NCBI RefSeq assembly: GCF_000382225.1 | Contig: NZ_KB907800.1 | Span: forward strand, 186,001 to 250,000 | DNA: 64,000 bases | Direction of reading: 5' to 3' | Origin: Hymenobacter aerophilus DSM 13606 | Lineage (GTDB): Bacteria > Bacteroidota > Bacteroidia > Cytophagales > Hymenobacteraceae | Part shown: positions 7,784 through 14,647 of the stretch, piece by piece | Layout of the letters: each line of letters opens with the position of its first letter | Position numbering within the stretch: the stretch's first letter is position 1 | Notes under the pieces: generated by a model | Told to the model about the DNA's origin: nothing | What the model saw: only the letters and a program-made list of their open reading frames with translations | Databases searched by the model: none | Position numbers and translations under genes: made by a program

Positions 7784-8026
7784 ATGGCCTGGCCTCCTAC
7801 CCCCGCTACCCGCCGCCTGATTGCCTGGCTGTTCCTGACGGCCGGCATTCTGCTGACGCTGGGCGTGAGCATGCAGCTCTGGATTATGTACGAAGAGTAC
7901 CAGCGCCTGGGCAGTGGGGGCGTCGTGGCATCGGCTCTGGTGCTGCGCCTGATGATGCTGGTGGCCGCCGTGATGATGCTGCGCTACGGCTGGCGCGAAA
8001 CCCGCGGCAACGACACGATAGATTAA
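7784..8026 (+). CDS. Small two-helix membrane protein
   Basis: The protein has 80 residues, starting at ATG 7784; the longer frame from 7736 adds a Pro-rich stretch without support. Two hydrophobic helices lie at about 11-33 and 49-68, with a short charged linker (YEEYQRLGSGG). The predicted topology is both ends cytoplasmic. No family recognised. It is followed by a heptamer tandem repeat. Confidence 0.55.
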   Translation: MAWPPTPATRRLIAWLFLTAGILLTLGVSMQLWIMYEEYQRLGSGGVVASALVLRLMMLVAAVMMLRYGWRETRGNDTID

Positions 8027-8032
8027 GTTTTG

Positions 8033-8079
8033 AGCTGTTAGCTGTTAGCTGTTAGCTGTTAGCTGTTAGCTGTTAGCTG
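8033..8079. repeat. Tandem 7-bp repeat (AGCTGTT)n
   Basis: Six exact copies of AGCTGTT run from 8033 to 8074, plus a partial seventh. The same GCTGTTAGC word recurs in gaps at about 35301, 38208, 43933 and 54700, so this is the simplest copy of a dispersed word family. Confidence 0.9.
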
Positions 8080-8172
8080 AGTGAACGGAAAGCAGGCGAA
8101 AGTAGCGTAGATAATAACCGACTGAACGGAGGCTGAAAGCGAACAGCTCTCAGCTAAGAGCCTATTAAAAAC

Positions 8173-8709
8173 ATGAGTCACCCCCTGCGTATTTCTGTTG
8201 CCAAACGCACGCCGGCCGCCGCGGCCCAGCTCGCCGAACTGGGCCGGCGGCTGTTCTACGAAGCTTACACTGCCCAGAACACGCCCGAAAACCTGGCGGC
8301 CTACACCGAGGCTACCTTCGGTCCCGAACTGCAGCTGGCCGAATTGCAGGACCCCGACGTGGTGTTTCTGGAGGCGCGCATGCAGCAGGAGCTGGTGGGC
8401 TACGCCAAGTTGCGGCTGCACTCCGGGCTCGGGCGGGCGGCCGACAAGGTGCCCGAAGAACGGCTGGAAATCGAGCGGCTGTACGTGGCCGAAGACTGGA
8501 TTGGCACCGGCCTGGGCGCGGCCCTCATGCGCCGCGCCATCGAGGAGGCCCGCCAGCAGCAGTGCCGGGCCGTGGTGCTGGGCGTGTGGGAGCACAACGC
8601 CCGCGCCCGCGAATTCTACCAGCGGTTTGGCTTCCGGCCTATCGGGCAGCACCTTTTCCAACTCGGTACCGAAGCGCAGACCGATTTGATTCTGCGCAAG
8701 GGCTTGTAG
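8173..8709 (+). CDS. GNAT-family N-acetyltransferase
   Basis: The protein has 178 residues. The acetyl-CoA binding motif A is visible as ERLYVAEDWIGTGLGAALM (about 96-114, with the GxGxG-like turn), followed by the motif B strand VVLGVWEHNARAREFYQRFGF (from about 136), the typical C-terminal half of GNAT enzymes. The N-terminal YEAYTAQNTPENLAAY is common in GNATs close to protease synthase/sporulation-type regulators. Substrate unknown. It is a single gene preceded by the heptamer repeat region. Confidence 0.9.
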   Translation: MSHPLRISVAKRTPAAAAQLAELGRRLFYEAYTAQNTPENLAAYTEATFGPELQLAELQDPDVVFLEARMQQELVGYAKLRLHSGLGRAADKVPEERLEIERLYVAEDWIGTGLGAALMRRAIEEARQQQCRAVVLGVWEHNARAREFYQRFGFRPIGQHLFQLGTEAQTDLILRKGL

Positions 8710-8724
8710 GAGCTTTGGGTGACG

Positions 8725-8756
8725 TTGTTCTGTTACGCGCCGGTCCGCTACCTTTG
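8725..8756 (+). promoter_or_regulatory. Bacteroidota-type promoter
   Basis: TTG at 8725-8727, 21 bases, then TACCTTTG at 8749-8756. The predicted transcript starts near 8762, which rules out the upstream ATG at 8719 and favours the GTG at 8773 for the following gene. Confidence 0.7.
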
Positions 8757-8772
8757 CCCGCCCCATCACACT

Positions 8773-9873
8773 GTGCCGTTGCAACGTCTTCCCTTTCTTC
8801 GCTTTACCGGCCTGGTTTCGCTGCTGGCTCCGTTGCTGGCTCCGTTGCTGAGCGCCTGCTCGGGCAACTCGGGCGCGGGCGAGGTGCCCAACGCGGCCCC
8901 GCCCACCGGCCACTACGAAGGCGCCATCAGCTACCAGGGCAGCGAGCTGCGCACGGCCCTCGACCTGCGCGAGGTTCGGCCCGGCCAGCTGACGGCGACG
9001 CTCAGCTTTCCGCAGGTGCCGGGGCTGGAGTTTGAGGCGGCTACGGCCAGCTACAAGGCGCCGCAGCTCCGGCTCGAAGAAGCCCCCGGCCAGTCCGACG
9101 GCATTGTGGTGCAGGCCGTGCGCGAGGGCGACTTTCTGCGCGGCGTGCTGGGCTGGGGCGACAGCGTGCGGGCCGATTTTGTGTGGGTGCGGCGCGGCGA
9201 AGTGCCCGCTCCCGGCTTCCGCGACACCACCCTGACGGTAACCGTATCCGGCCAACCCACCCAACGCCTGCGCCTGCTGCTGCCCGACGATACGCTGCCC
9301 CACCACCCGGCCCTGGTGCTGCTGGCCTCGGCCACCGATGCGCCGGCGGCCGCCCGGCGGGCCACGCACCTGGCCCGTCGCGGCGTGGTGGCCCTGCTGC
9401 TCCCGGCCGCTTCCGCCACCGACTCGGCTGCCACGCTGCCGGTAGCGGCGCTGGCCGCCCTGCGGCGGCAGGCAGCCGTCGATTCGGGGCGGGTAGGCTA
9501 CTGGGGCCGGGGCGCGACGGCGCGGCGCGTAGCCGCCGCTGCCGGGCAGCAGCCCCGGCCCAATTTTGCCGTGCTGGAAGCCGTGGCCGCCGCTACCCGC
9601 GCCGAGGCGGCCGCATATCAGGTCTTCAATCAGCAGCGTATTCCGGTGCTGGCCTACTACGCCGGGCTCGATACCACGGTGCAGGCGGCGGCAAGTGCCA
9701 AGCGGCTGCGCCCGGCCCTGGGCTACCGCCGGGGTACGCAGGTGCAGATAGTAGCGGGCCTAACGGCCGATTTCCGACGCCCCGGCCGTACCGGCGCCGA
9801 TGGGCAGTGGCAGTGGCCCCAGCCGGCGCCCGAGTACTGGAACGGGCTGGTGGAGTGGTTGAAAGGCAGGTAA
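8773..9873 (+). CDS. Lipoprotein with degenerate alpha/beta-hydrolase-like C-terminus
   Basis: The protein has 366 residues from the GTG at 8773, chosen because a promoter lies inside the 5' extension. The lipobox ends at about Cys29 (LAPLLSAC). Residues about 40-140 form a beta-rich domain (GHYEGAISYQG) seen in front of secreted Bacteroidota esterases. The C-terminal half follows an alpha/beta-hydrolase layout (PALVLLASATDAP, then GRVGYWGRGATARR, then IPVLAYYAGLDTTV). At the nucleophile elbow, however, GRGAT replaces GxSxG, and no terminal His is seen. It is probably a non-catalytic binding protein, or a very diverged enzyme. Confidence 0.6.
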   Translation: MPLQRLPFLRFTGLVSLLAPLLAPLLSACSGNSGAGEVPNAAPPTGHYEGAISYQGSELRTALDLREVRPGQLTATLSFPQVPGLEFEAATASYKAPQLRLEEAPGQSDGIVVQAVREGDFLRGVLGWGDSVRADFVWVRRGEVPAPGFRDTTLTVTVSGQPTQRLRLLLPDDTLPHHPALVLLASATDAPAAARRATHLARRGVVALLLPAASATDSAATLPVAALAALRRQAAVDSGRVGYWGRGATARRVAAAAGQQPRPNFAVLEAVAAATRAEAAAYQVFNQQRIPVLAYYAGLDTTVQAAASAKRLRPALGYRRGTQVQIVAGLTADFRRPGRTGADGQWQWPQPAPEYWNGLVEWLKGR

Positions 9874-9945
9874 CGGCCTGCGCGGCTGGCTGCCAGAACA
9901 TTTGTACCGTATGGAGGTCACTACCCACGCCCCGTACTGCTGCCC

Positions 9946-10818
9946 ATGCGCTTCCTGCTCTCCCCTACTCTACTCGCGGCCAGCCTGCTGCTGCCGCTGC
10001 TGGCCGCCGCCCAGAAGGCCCCTACCGATTCGCTGACGGCCGTTAAGAGTCGGTACTCGCTATTCCGGCCGGTGCCGCGGGAGCTGCTGCGCGACCTGGC
10101 GCCCGACCGGCCCGGCGTTACCGAAAGTCCGTTTACCGTCGATGCCGGGCACTTCCAGTTTGAAACCGCGCTGGCCAACCTCATCAGCAGCCACCCCGGC
10201 CGCCAGCCCAAGCAGCACACCTTTCGGGCCAACGCCTTCGTGCTGAAAATGGGCCTCGACAACCGCACCGATGTGCAGCTGTTTCTGGATGCCTACGAAT
10301 GGGACCGAACCTTTGCCACCGCCGCCGAGCCGGGCACCCGCAACCAGGGCTTCGGCGACATTACCGTGCGCCTCAAGCGTAACCTGCGCGGCAACGACTC
10401 CACCGAAAGTCCGCTGGCCGTGGCCCTGATTGGGTTTGTACGTCTGCCCACCGGCGGCCGGCAGGGCGCTGGCGGCTACGAGTACGGCCTGCTGCTGCCC
10501 GCCACCTACGCGCTGACCGACCGCTGGAACCTGAGCGCTCAGCTGCCCCTACGCCTCAACTTCGACCGCGACGAAAGCCAGCACTACCTGCAAACGGCCC
10601 CCTCCATCAACCTCGACCACGCCTTCCGGCCCTGGCTTACGGGCTTTGTGGAGTTGGTGGCCCAGCACGATTTCCGCTCCCGCAGCTGGCAGCAGGCCAT
10701 CAACGTAGGCCCCACTTTCGCGGTGGGCAAAAACATCCAGTTCGACATCGGCCGCCAGTTCGCCCTTTCCCGCCAAGCCGACCGCGAGTATTTCGTGGGC
10801 TTCGTGGTGCGGCGGTAA
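9946..10818 (+). CDS. Outer-membrane transporter-like protein (MetA-pathway of phenol degradation family)
   Basis: The protein has 290 residues with a signal peptide (about 1-22, ending LLAAAQ). The mature start contains LAPDRPGVTESPFTVDAG, then alternating beta-strands to a C-terminal FVGFVVRR. This is characteristic of the putative transporter family PF13557, predicted beta-barrels of the outer membrane. The cargo is unknown; the family name reflects a phenol-degradation locus and does not define this protein. Single gene. Confidence 0.75.
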   Translation: MRFLLSPTLLAASLLLPLLAAAQKAPTDSLTAVKSRYSLFRPVPRELLRDLAPDRPGVTESPFTVDAGHFQFETALANLISSHPGRQPKQHTFRANAFVLKMGLDNRTDVQLFLDAYEWDRTFATAAEPGTRNQGFGDITVRLKRNLRGNDSTESPLAVALIGFVRLPTGGRQGAGGYEYGLLLPATYALTDRWNLSAQLPLRLNFDRDESQHYLQTAPSINLDHAFRPWLTGFVELVAQHDFRSRSWQQAINVGPTFAVGKNIQFDIGRQFALSRQADREYFVGFVVRR

Positions 10819-10921
10819 ATGGGCACAAGCAGAGTGGCGCCGGATTTTAGGAATCAATGCCTTGTTTCTTACGGGCGCTTCCGCCTAACTTAGCCCCTTC
10901 CTACCTCTCAATTATCCCGCT

Positions 10922-11638
10922 ATGAAACGTTTGCTATTCGCCACCTTCCTGAGCTTATCCCTGGCAGCCTGCCAAAAAGACCAACAAGACCCCCAGCCCG
11001 ACTTTCTGCCCTCCGAAACCAAGGACTGGTACATCCTGCGGGCCCCCGAAGACTACGCTATTGAAGCTGTGACGGGAGATATCGATGGGACGCTGACGAT
11101 TACCCTCCGTAATAAAGTCTACCTCACCAAGGATCGGGGCAAAACCTGGTTGACTGGGAATTACGATAGGCCCTCTTTTCTGGCGGGCCTGTTCCAGAAG
11201 CAGGACACCTTACTGGCCATGCCTTCACTGCTGGGATACCAATCAGGGGTAAATTACGCAACGGACGCTTCTCATTTTAGCCTTGATCAGGGTCTGACCT
11301 GGCGTGATTATGTGGACAGAAGCAGCTACAGCACCAGGCTCCGGGTGGCTCTCAATCGTCTTACTGTTGCCTCGGGTACCGAATACCGGATTGAATATTC
11401 GCGGACCCCGGTTGCTTCCAACCCCAACGCGTACTATCTCGAATCTATCGGCATCGAAAGCTCAACTGGTCAGCATATTACTTTGCCCAAGCAGCACCAG
11501 TTGAAAAGCATTCACTTCGACGCCAAATCACGGTTGTATATCGCTTCTTCTGCTCCGTTGTGCGGAATGGGTGATGACTTCAAGTTCTGCGGCAGCCAGA
11601 AGGGCACCTTATACATCTCGAAGCAGCCGCTGCTTTAA
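10922..11638 (+). CDS. Asp-box (BNR-like) lipoprotein
   Basis: The protein has 238 residues. The lipobox ends at Cys17 (LSLAAC). Two Asp-box-like motifs (LTKDRGKTWL and FSLDQGLTWR) suggest beta-propeller blades as in sialidase/photosynthesis-stability-factor-like repeats, though 238 residues is short for a whole propeller. Base composition is visibly less GC-rich than the neighbours, hinting at a different history. The promoter region shares TCCTACCTCTC with the gap before the lipoprotein at 2120. No catalytic residues are assignable. Confidence 0.55.
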   Translation: MKRLLFATFLSLSLAACQKDQQDPQPDFLPSETKDWYILRAPEDYAIEAVTGDIDGTLTITLRNKVYLTKDRGKTWLTGNYDRPSFLAGLFQKQDTLLAMPSLLGYQSGVNYATDASHFSLDQGLTWRDYVDRSSYSTRLRVALNRLTVASGTEYRIEYSRTPVASNPNAYYLESIGIESSTGQHITLPKQHQLKSIHFDAKSRLYIASSAPLCGMGDDFKFCGSQKGTLYISKQPLL

Positions 11639-11661
11639 AAGCGGAGACAACCAACGCTAAC

Positions 11662-12870
11662 TCATACCAGCCCTTTTAGCCGCTCGAAGCGGCTGCCCAG
11701 AATGGCCTGGTCGTCGGCCTGGAGCCAGTCGTGCAGGAGGGTGGCGTACACGGAGCGGAAGTCGAGCTGATACTTCAGGTCGCCGGCGTCGAGGTTTTGC
11801 AGGTCGGGGGCGTTGTTGAGGATGCCCTGGCGGCGCAGGCCGCCGCCGAGTAGCAGCACGTTGTTGGCCGTGCCGTGGTCGGTGCCGTTGCTGGCGTTCT
11901 GGCTCACCCGGCGGCCGAACTCCGAAAACACCAGCACCAGCGTATCGTCGAAGTTGCCGGCCTTCTGCAGGTCCTCGGCGAAGGAACCCAGGCCCTCCGA
12001 CAGGTCGCCGAGCAGGCGGGCCTGCTGCTCCTGCTGGCGCACGTGGGTATCGAAGCCGCTAAGCGACACGTAGAATACCCGCGACTCGACGCCCGAATTT
12101 ATCAGCTCGGCGGTGGTTTTGAGGCGCTTGCCAAACTCGCTGTTCGGGTACGCCACCCCCGACGTATACACCTTGCTTTTCTGATACAGATAGTCGGCCG
12201 ACGACGCGGTTTCGGCCAGCGTCTTGTACAGATAATCGACCTCCGAGAGGCTGCCGGCGGGCTGCTCGCGGCTGATTTTATCCAGCAGGCGGCCCTGGGT
12301 CAGCTGATGAAATTTCTCGGGGCTTTTGAGCGCCAGCCCCTTGCGCTGCTGCCCTTTCATGGCCAGGCTGAGCGTATCGTCCACTTCCACGCCGTTGTAG
12401 GGCCGGGCGCAGGGGGCGCAGTTCGAGTCGAGGTAGCGGCCGAGCCAGCCGGTGGTCAGGTTCTGGTCGGCGCCCGAACCGCTCTGCCAGATATCCATCG
12501 AGCGGAAGTGGCTGCGGTCGGGGTTGGGGTAGCCCACCGAGTTGAGCACGGCCACGTGGCCCTGGTCGTAGAGGCCCTTGAGGCGCCGCATGGCCGGGTT
12601 GAACCCGAGGCCCTTATCCAGGGTCAGAATCCCGCTTTGGGGCCGGATGCCGAGCGTGGGCCGGGCCTTGAAATACAGGTCGTCTTCGAACGGAATGACC
12701 GTGTTCAGGCCATCATTGCCGCCGCTAAGCTGCACCACCACTAGGCGGCGGCCCCCGGCATCGCGCAGGCTGGGCAGGGCGTGGGCATCGAGGCGGTGCA
12801 GAAAGCTGGGCACGAACAGCAGCGTGCTGGCCAGCGTGGAAGCCTTCAGAAAGTCGCGGCGGGAAGTCAT
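11662..12870 (-). CDS. DUF1501 secreted protein
   Basis: The protein has 402 residues from the ATG at 12870. The N-terminus TSRRDFLKASTLAST is a twin-arginine signal, so export by the Tat pathway is predicted. DUF1501 hallmarks are RLVVVQLSGGNDGLNTVIP, RSHFRSMDIWQSG and VLVFSEFGRRVSQNASNGTD. The family is related to sulfatase/alkaline-phosphatase-like folds, but the substrate is unknown. It is nearly always encoded with a DUF1800 protein, as here, about 130 bases downstream of it. Two tatA genes lie near 60.5 kb in this window. Confidence 0.92.
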   Translation of the reverse strand: MTSRRDFLKASTLASTLLFVPSFLHRLDAHALPSLRDAGGRRLVVVQLSGGNDGLNTVIPFEDDLYFKARPTLGIRPQSGILTLDKGLGFNPAMRRLKGLYDQGHVAVLNSVGYPNPDRSHFRSMDIWQSGSGADQNLTTGWLGRYLDSNCAPCARPYNGVEVDDTLSLAMKGQQRKGLALKSPEKFHQLTQGRLLDKISREQPAGSLSEVDYLYKTLAETASSADYLYQKSKVYTSGVAYPNSEFGKRLKTTAELINSGVESRVFYVSLSGFDTHVRQQEQQARLLGDLSEGLGSFAEDLQKAGNFDDTLVLVFSEFGRRVSQNASNGTDHGTANNVLLLGGGLRRQGILNNAPDLQNLDAGDLKYQLDFRSVYATLLHDWLQADDQAILGSRFERLKGLV

Positions 12871-12908
12871 AGCGGGGGATGTTGGGGATAAAAGAACACT
12901 AACAACGT

Positions 12909-12998
12909 CTGTCATCCTGAGCTTGCGAAGGACCTATACAGAAAGTAATACTTGAGGTTAGCTTCTATATAGGTCCTTCGCTCCGCTCAGGATGACAG
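12909..12998. repeat. Interspersed palindrome, CTGTCATCC family, copy 1
   Basis: The left arm is 12909-12943 and the right arm 12963-12998, about 31 of 36 matching with a one-base gap, and the loop is 19 bases. The sequence and loop length match the element at 24458-24548. It separates the DUF1800 and DUF1501 genes. Confidence 0.9.
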
Positions 12999-13003
12999 GC
13001 TTG

Positions 13004-14491
13004 TTACATCAGCTGGTATTCGGGCAGACTGAGCAGGGCCGTCGTCATGTCGTGCAGTTCGCCGCGCACCAGGGCCAGGTTTTCGGGGCGGATGGGGGTT
13101 TGCAGCAGGATTTCGCTGAGCCGCGCGGGCTGCTGAGCCGCCGGCGTACCGGCCAGCAGCTTTTGCAGCGGGGCCAGCTGCACAGTGGTTTTCACGGCCT
13201 GGTCGAAGGTGCGGGCCGTGCGGGGCAGATTGGGGTCGAGGTCGTTTTCGTCCTGCTTGAGCTGCACGTCGAAGGTGGCGTTGCGCAGCAGCACGGCCGG
13301 CAGCTGCAGCCGGTAAAGCAACGACGACGAATCAATCCAAGCGCGGCCGCCGGGCCAGCCAGCCACGTTCGGCGGCTCAAACAACGTCTGCCCCAGCGCC
13401 TTCTGAAACACGATGAGTGGCCGCTCGTTGGCCAGCGTCAGCCCCAACGTGCGCTTTATACCCGCCAGCAACTCTACCGGCGACTTTATGCGAGTGCCCA
13501 CGTTGGCGGCGGCGTAAAACCAGTCGGCCGCAAACAGCTGTTCCAGCAGCGCCGAAATATCGTAGCCACTTTTGAAAAATGCCTGGGCCAGCGGCCGGAT
13601 GTGCACCGGATTCGGTACGTCGTTCACCAAAAAGCGGTAGAGCTTGGTGGTGATGAACTCGGCGCAGGCCGGCTGCTCCAGGATGATGCGCAGCACGTCT
13701 TCGCCGCCCAGATTGCCGCTGCGGCCCAGGAAGGTTTTCGGGCCATCGTCGTGCTGGGTTGAGCGGAACACGAACTGGCCCTGGCCGTTGTAGCCCCAGC
13801 CGGTAAAGGCGCGGGCGGCCTCCTGCACGTCGGTTTCCGAGTAGTGGCCGCGGCCCAGCGTGAACAATTCCATCACCTCGCGGGCGAAGTTTTCGTTGGG
13901 GTGGAGCTTGCGGTTTTGCTGGTTGTTGAGAAACTGCAGCATGGCCGGCTCGCGGCTCACGGCCAGCAGCAAATCCGGGAATTTGCCCAGCGCCAGCCGC
14001 CGGATGGTGTTGTTGAGCTGCAACGCCGCATCGGGCCGGCGCACCCGGCAGGCGAAATGGCCGTGCCAGAAAAACGTGAGCTTCTCGCGTAGCTGGGCCT
14101 CCGAAGTTGCCATACGCGTCAGCCAGCCGGTATTCATGGCGTAAAAGGCGCTTCGGATGTCCCGGTTTCGCAGCTTGCGCTGCTCCGGCGTCAGCTTGCC
14201 CGCGCCCTTGCCCGCAGCCGGTCGGGCCGTCTGGTCGGGCGTGGTAACCATCGCCGCCTGGGGCCGCCCTTCGGCCGCCATCATTTCGGCCGAAGGCGTG
14301 GGCAGCGGCTCGGCGTAGCGCATGGCCGGACCACCAAGCGGCTCGAATTTCTGGGAGTCGCGCAGCAGCTGCCGCAACGCCTGTTGCGGACTCAGGCCGG
14401 CCGCCAGCTGCTGCGGCGTCGGGCCGAAACCTGCCCGCCAGTACAGGTGCTGGAGTTGGCGTTGCGTAGTGGTGCTGGTCGTCGTCATCAT
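13004..14491 (-). CDS. DUF1800 protein
   Basis: About 495 residues; starts at 14491, 14488 or 14506 are all possible because several Met codons cluster. The N-terminal HLYWRAGFGPTPQQL and the later LTFFWHGHFACRV, HPNENFAREVMELFTLG and AFTGWGYNG segments are the conserved blocks of DUF1800, which occurs as a partner of the DUF1501 Tat substrate. No signal peptide is obvious. It is probably co-transcribed with DUF1501 and perhaps with the upstream lamin-tail gene. Biochemical function unknown. Confidence 0.9.
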   Translation of the reverse strand: MMTTTSTTTQRQLQHLYWRAGFGPTPQQLAAGLSPQQALRQLLRDSQKFEPLGGPAMRYAEPLPTPSAEMMAAEGRPQAAMVTTPDQTARPAAGKGAGKLTPEQRKLRNRDIRSAFYAMNTGWLTRMATSEAQLREKLTFFWHGHFACRVRRPDAALQLNNTIRRLALGKFPDLLLAVSREPAMLQFLNNQQNRKLHPNENFAREVMELFTLGRGHYSETDVQEAARAFTGWGYNGQGQFVFRSTQHDDGPKTFLGRSGNLGGEDVLRIILEQPACAEFITTKLYRFLVNDVPNPVHIRPLAQAFFKSGYDISALLEQLFAADWFYAAANVGTRIKSPVELLAGIKRTLGLTLANERPLIVFQKALGQTLFEPPNVAGWPGGRAWIDSSSLLYRLQLPAVLLRNATFDVQLKQDENDLDPNLPRTARTFDQAVKTTVQLAPLQKLLAGTPAAQQPARLSEILLQTPIRPENLALVRGELHDMTTALLSLPEYQLM

Positions 14492-14529
14492 GGCCCTTGG
14501 ACGCAAGCCGGGCGCTCAGGTTTAAAGAC

Positions 14530-14647
14530 CACGGATTAGCACGGATTTAAACGGATTTCACGGATTTTGTTGACGTACTAAGCATTACTGTTCAACGGGG
14601 CTGGCTACAAAATCCGTGAAATCCGTTTAAATCCGTGCTAATCCGTG
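14530..14647. repeat. Perfect 39-bp inverted repeat built from ACGGATT words
   Basis: Arms 14530-14568 and 14609-14647 are exact reverse complements around a 40-base loop. Each arm itself holds four direct copies of a CACGGATT-like word. The stop codon of the lamin-tail gene (14638-14640 on the minus strand) is inside the right arm. Confidence 0.92.

Noticed and set aside
7396..7872. 158-residue minus-strand ORF across the tRNA-Gly gene
   Set aside because: It runs through the tRNA and its terminator, so it cannot be a real gene.
8033..8079. Possible CRISPR-like or microsatellite array
   Set aside because: Units are 7 bp with no spacers, so not CRISPR; kept as a tandem repeat.
12909..12998. 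Insertion-sequence terminal repeats
   Set aside because: The two arms enclose only 19 bases and no transposase or target duplication is visible.
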